Assembly (NCBI RefSeq): GCF_003711105.1
Contig: NZ_CP023865.1
Span: forward strand, 3,435,001-3,499,000
Reading direction: 5' to 3'
From: Actinoplanes teichomyceticus ATCC 31121
GTDB lineage: Bacteria > Actinomycetota > Actinomycetes > Mycobacteriales > Micromonosporaceae
DNA: 64,000 bases
Below the pieces are notes generated by a model, which had not been told where the DNA came from, did no database searches, and worked only from the letters and a program-made list of their open reading frames with translations. Both the position numbers and the translations under genes were made by a program. Each line of letters starts with the position of its first letter. Position 1 is the first letter of the stretch. Positions 61,582 through 64,000 of the stretch are shown here, piece after piece.

Positions 61582-62763
61582 ATGCGCGTGCTGTTTTCGT
61601 CCTACGGGACACGCGGAGATGTCGAGCCCCTGGTGGCATTGGCCGTGCGACTGCGGGAACTCGGTGCGGAGGTCCGGATGTGCGCGTCGCCGGACTACGT
61701 GGAGCGGCTGGCCGAGGTCGAAGTGCCGATGGTGCCGATCGGCCAGCCGGTGCGCGCGGGGGCCCGCAAGGGTGCAGCGCCTCCGGGGGCGCCCGAGGCC
61801 GTGGCCGAGGTGATCGCCGAGCAGTTCGACAGGGTCCCGCCGTTCGCCGAAGGGTGTGACGCGGTGGTGGCCAGCGGTCTGGTGTCCACCGCCGTCGCCG
61901 TGCGGTCGGTCGCCGAGAAGCTGGGCATCCACCACTACGCCTACGCCGTGCTCTCGCCGTCCTTTCTGCGCGCGCCCGGCGTGACCGACAGCCGGGACCT
62001 GCGGGCCCGGGCCAACCAGGGCGCCTATCGACAGTTCGGTGGCCCGCTCAACAGCCATCGGGCCGCGGTCGGCCTGCCGCCGGTGGAGAAGGTCATCGAC
62101 TACGCCTTCACCGAGCGCCCCTGGTTGGCGGCGGACCCGGTCCTGGACCCGCTGCGGCCGACGGACCCGGACGTGGTGCAGACCGGCGCGTGGATCCTGC
62201 CCGACCAGCGGCCGTTGTCGGCGGAGTTGGAGGGGTTCTTGAGGGCTGGCTCGCCTCCGGTGTACGTGGGTTTCGGCAGTGGGCCGGCGCCTGCCGAGGC
62301 CGCGCGGGTGGCCATCGAGGCGGTTCGGGCTCAGGGCCGCCGGGTGGTGCTGTCCAGTGGTTGGGCCGGGTTGGGCCGGATCGACGAGGGGGATGACTGT
62401 CTGGTGGTGGGCGAGGTGAACCATCAGGTGCTGTTCGGCCGGGTGGCCGCCGTCGTCCACCACGGCGGGGCGGGCACGACGACCGCGGTGACCCGGGCGG
62501 GCGCTCCGCAGGTCGTGGTGCCCCAGAAGGCGGATCAGCCCTACTATGCCGGTCGGGTGGCTGACCTGGGTGTCGGCGTGGCGCATGACGGTCCGACCCC
62601 GACCGTCGAGTCCCTGTCCGCGGCGCTGGCCACGGCGTTGACCCCGGGGATCCGGGCGCGAGCGGCGGCGGTGGCCGGCACGATCCGCACCGACGGGACG
62701 ACGGTGGCCGCGAAACTGCTCCTCGAGGCGATCAGCCGGCAGAGATCGTCGGTTCCCGCGTGA
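61582..62763 (+). CDS. Glycopeptide-type GT1 glycosyltransferase
   Basis: I choose ATG 61582 with AAGGA about 8 nt upstream, which gives 393 aa, the normal length for GtfA/B/E-type enzymes; the longer open frame reads as non-coding upstream. The N-terminus [20 protein letters not shown] is the aglycone-binding Rossmann start. The donor site is [33 protein letters not shown]. Enzymes of this group add glucose, GlcNAc or aminosugars to the heptapeptide aglycone. In a teicoplanin-like locus a GlcNAc transferase such as tGtfA would be expected here, but sugar and acceptor position cannot be read from sequence. Confidence 0.9.
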   Translation: MRVLFSSYGTRGDVEPLVALAVRLRELGAEVRMCASPDYVERLAEVEVPMVPIGQPVRAGARKGAAPPGAPEAVAEVIAEQFDRVPPFAEGCDAVVASGLVSTAVAVRSVAEKLGIHHYAYAVLSPSFLRAPGVTDSRDLRARANQGAYRQFGGPLNSHRAAVGLPPVEKVIDYAFTERPWLAADPVLDPLRPTDPDVVQTGAWILPDQRPLSAELEGFLRAGSPPVYVGFGSGPAPAEAARVAIEAVRAQGRRVVLSSGWAGLGRIDEGDDCLVVGEVNHQVLFGRVAAVVHHGGAGTTTAVTRAGAPQVVVPQKADQPYYAGRVADLGVGVAHDGPTPTVESLSAALATALTPGIRARAAAVAGTIRTDGTTVAAKLLLEAISRQRSSVPA

Positions 62764-62955
62764 ATCGCGCCGGGCCCGCCGAGCCGGCGTGTCGCTTGCC
62801 GGGCAGATCTCGCCAGGACCGGTCACCGCATAGGCGCTGACGGATGCGTCCGTCCAAGTGTCGACAACGTTCGCTTGGACGTCCTCGTGGACATCGGCTC
62901 TGTTCAGCATGATTGGGACCGCCGACCTCATGTGTCGGGTGAGAGGGGATGCCCC

Positions 62956-63258
62956 GTGGTCGTGATGCCGTCCGTCCGGAGGGTGACAAGGGTCGGCGTC
63001 GACCCCGATTCCGGGTCGTTCAGCATCCATCCCGGGACGTCACGCGGAGTGTTTTTCTTTCTCCGCCGGTACATCGGAAAGGTGGCGCTGTTTCCTTTTG
63101 TCGCCTTCCCGATATTGCTGATCGCGGTCGGAGCTGAATTGGTGCCGAAACAGGTCATCGACGGCGGCGTCCGCAGGACCGGTCGCGGCGGTGACGGGAC
63201 CGCTCCGGGTCCGGACCGCCGGCCGGTGCGCCGGGTGGCTCTTGAAGGGGGACGATGA
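62956..63258 (+). CDS. Small membrane protein coupled to the NRPS
   Basis: I propose GTG 62956 (GAGAGGGGA about 6 nt upstream), giving 100 aa; an ATG three codons later is possible. A single hydrophobic helix (KVALFPFVAFPILLIAVGA, about residues 38-56) follows a basic N-terminus with FFFLRRYIG and precedes a basic, glycine-rich tail. The stop overlaps the NRPS start as ATGA, so expression is tied to it. The family is not recognised. It might be an anchor or export helper, or a decayed leader. Confidence 0.45.
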   Translation: MVVMPSVRRVTRVGVDPDSGSFSIHPGTSRGVFFFLRRYIGKVALFPFVAFPILLIAVGAELVPKQVIDGGVRRTGRGGDGTAPGPDRRPVRRVALEGGR

Positions 63259-64000
63259 ATTCCGCAGCGCAGGCCACATCGACGGTGCCGGAGCTGCTCG
63301 CCCGGCAGGTGACCCGGGCCCCCGATGCGGTGGCCGTGGTGGACCGGGACCGGGTTCTGACGTACCGGGAACTCGATGAGCTCGCGGGCCGGTTGTCCGG
63401 ACGTCTGATCGGCCGGGGCGTCCGCCGCGGGGACCGCGTGGCGGTCCTGCTGGACCGTTCGGCGGACCTGGTGGTGACGCTGCTCGCGATCTGGAAGGCC
63501 GGGGCGGCGTATGTGCCGGTCGATGCCGGCTATCCCGCGCCGCGTGTGGCGTTCATGGTGGCGGACTCGGGAGCCTCCCGCATGGTGTGCTCGGCCGCGA
63601 CGCGTGACGGCGTACCGGAGGGGATCGAGGCGATCGTCGTCACGGATGAGGAGGCGTTCGAGGCCTCGGCGGCCGGGGCGCGACCGGGAGATCTGGCGTA
63701 CGTGATGTACACCTCCGGCTCGACCGGCATCCCGAAGGGCGTGGCGGTTCCGCATCGCAGCGTCGCGGAGCTGGCCGGGAATCCCGGCTGGGCGGTGGAG
63801 CCGGGCGACGCGGTCCTGATGCACGCGCCGTACGCCTTCGACGCGTCGCTGTTCGAGATCTGGGTGCCGCTGGTTTCCGGGGGCCGGGTGGTGATCGCCG
63901 AGCCGGGGCCGGTGGACGCCCGGCGCCTGCGGGAGGCGATCAGCTCCGGGGTGACCAGGGCGCATCTGACCGCCGGCAGCTTCCGCGCGGTGGCGGAGGA
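63255..64000 (+). CDS. Glycopeptide NRPS, first module (3' end outside window)
   Basis: ATG 63255 opens a frame that continues past the window edge; 248 codons are visible. The protein starts directly with an adenylation domain (VPELLARQVTRAPDAVAVVD; YTSGSTGIPKG; FDASLFE), with no C domain in front, so it is an initiating module. The specificity residues that can be read are D, A, F and H, matching published hydroxyphenylglycine codes (D-A/I-F/Y-H...). This fits residue 1 of teicoplanin/ristocetin-type peptides rather than the leucine of vancomycin-type ones. Confidence 0.88.
   Translation, partial: MNSAAQATSTVPELLARQVTRAPDAVAVVDRDRVLTYRELDELAGRLSGRLIGRGVRRGDRVAVLLDRSADLVVTLLAIWKAGAAYVPVDAGYPAPRVAFMVADSGASRMVCSAATRDGVPEGIEAIVVTDEEAFEASAAGARPGDLAYVMYTSGSTGIPKGVAVPHRSVAELAGNPGWAVEPGDAVLMHAPYAFDASLFEIWVPLVSGGRVVIAEPGPVDARRLREAISSGVTRAHLTAGSFRAVAE

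Noticed and set aside
1..64000. Search by eye for tRNA, rRNA, CRISPR arrays, IS elements and phage attachment sites.
   Set aside because: None was found: no transposase or integrase motifs, no regular spacer-repeat arrays and no cloverleaf-like sequence that I could support.

Overview
The window is high-GC, densely coding DNA with GTG starts and many 1-4 nt stop/start overlaps, typical of a filamentous actinomycete. The combination of murF2, vanHAX, vanRS, a glycopeptide-type glycosyltransferase and an NRPS at the right edge points to an Actinoplanes-like (Micromonosporaceae) glycopeptide producer. The arrangement is closest to my memory of the teicoplanin locus. No tRNA, rRNA, CRISPR array, transposase or integrase was seen.

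Region 1 (1-24,160) is a natural-product cluster that I cannot match to a known one. A PapA-like condensation protein (minus strand, cut by the window edge) diverges from a 2,891-aa synthase, C-A-T-C-AMP ligase-KR-T. The A domain reads the threonine code D-F-W-N-V-G-M-V-H-K. The synthase is followed with tight spacing by a KS-AT-T-TE protein and a crotonyl-CoA carboxylase/reductase-like enzyme. After a DM13 protein come an aryl/acyl ligase and a free carrier protein on the minus strand. They diverge from an eight-gene operon: paaA-B-C-D-E-like ring-epoxidase genes, an SDR, a tryptophan 2,3-dioxygenase and a kynurenine formamidase. The inferred logic is that tryptophan gives kynurenine or a derived aryl acid, which is activated as a thioester, possibly ring-epoxidised, attached to threonine, extended once by the PKS and released by the TE.

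Region 2 (24,272-52,658) is mostly housekeeping and accessory. It holds a lipoprotein, a two-component system beside DUF6153-like and DUF305 proteins (perhaps metal-linked), an SGNH hydrolase, a LAL-type regulator coupled to a small protein, a Tat-like flavin oxidase, a membrane histidine kinase with a repetitive tail, an MFS exporter and a GH43 enzyme. An island of small orphan genes follows (39-43.9 kb: DUF4365-like, SUMF1-like, SMI1/KNR4, TPR). Then come DUF488, a secreted seven-repeat RCC1 protein, an Fn3-Fn3-CBM2 protein, an M4 protease, a cupin, a GlxA/AraC regulator and a TetR/SDR pair.

Region 3 (53,130-64,000) is glycopeptide self-resistance running into biosynthesis: murF2, vanH-vanA-vanX, a RibD/DHFR-like gene, vanS-vanR (minus strand), a GT1 glycosyltransferase, a small membrane protein and the start of an NRPS whose first readable specificity residues (D-A-F-H) fit hydroxyphenylglycine. 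An approximately 80-bp element occurs three times: before murF2, before vanH and beside vanR. Each copy carries its own start codon exactly 6 nt after a -10-like hexamer, and vanR shows the same geometry on the other strand. I read these as VanR-controlled leaderless promoters copied together with their start codons.
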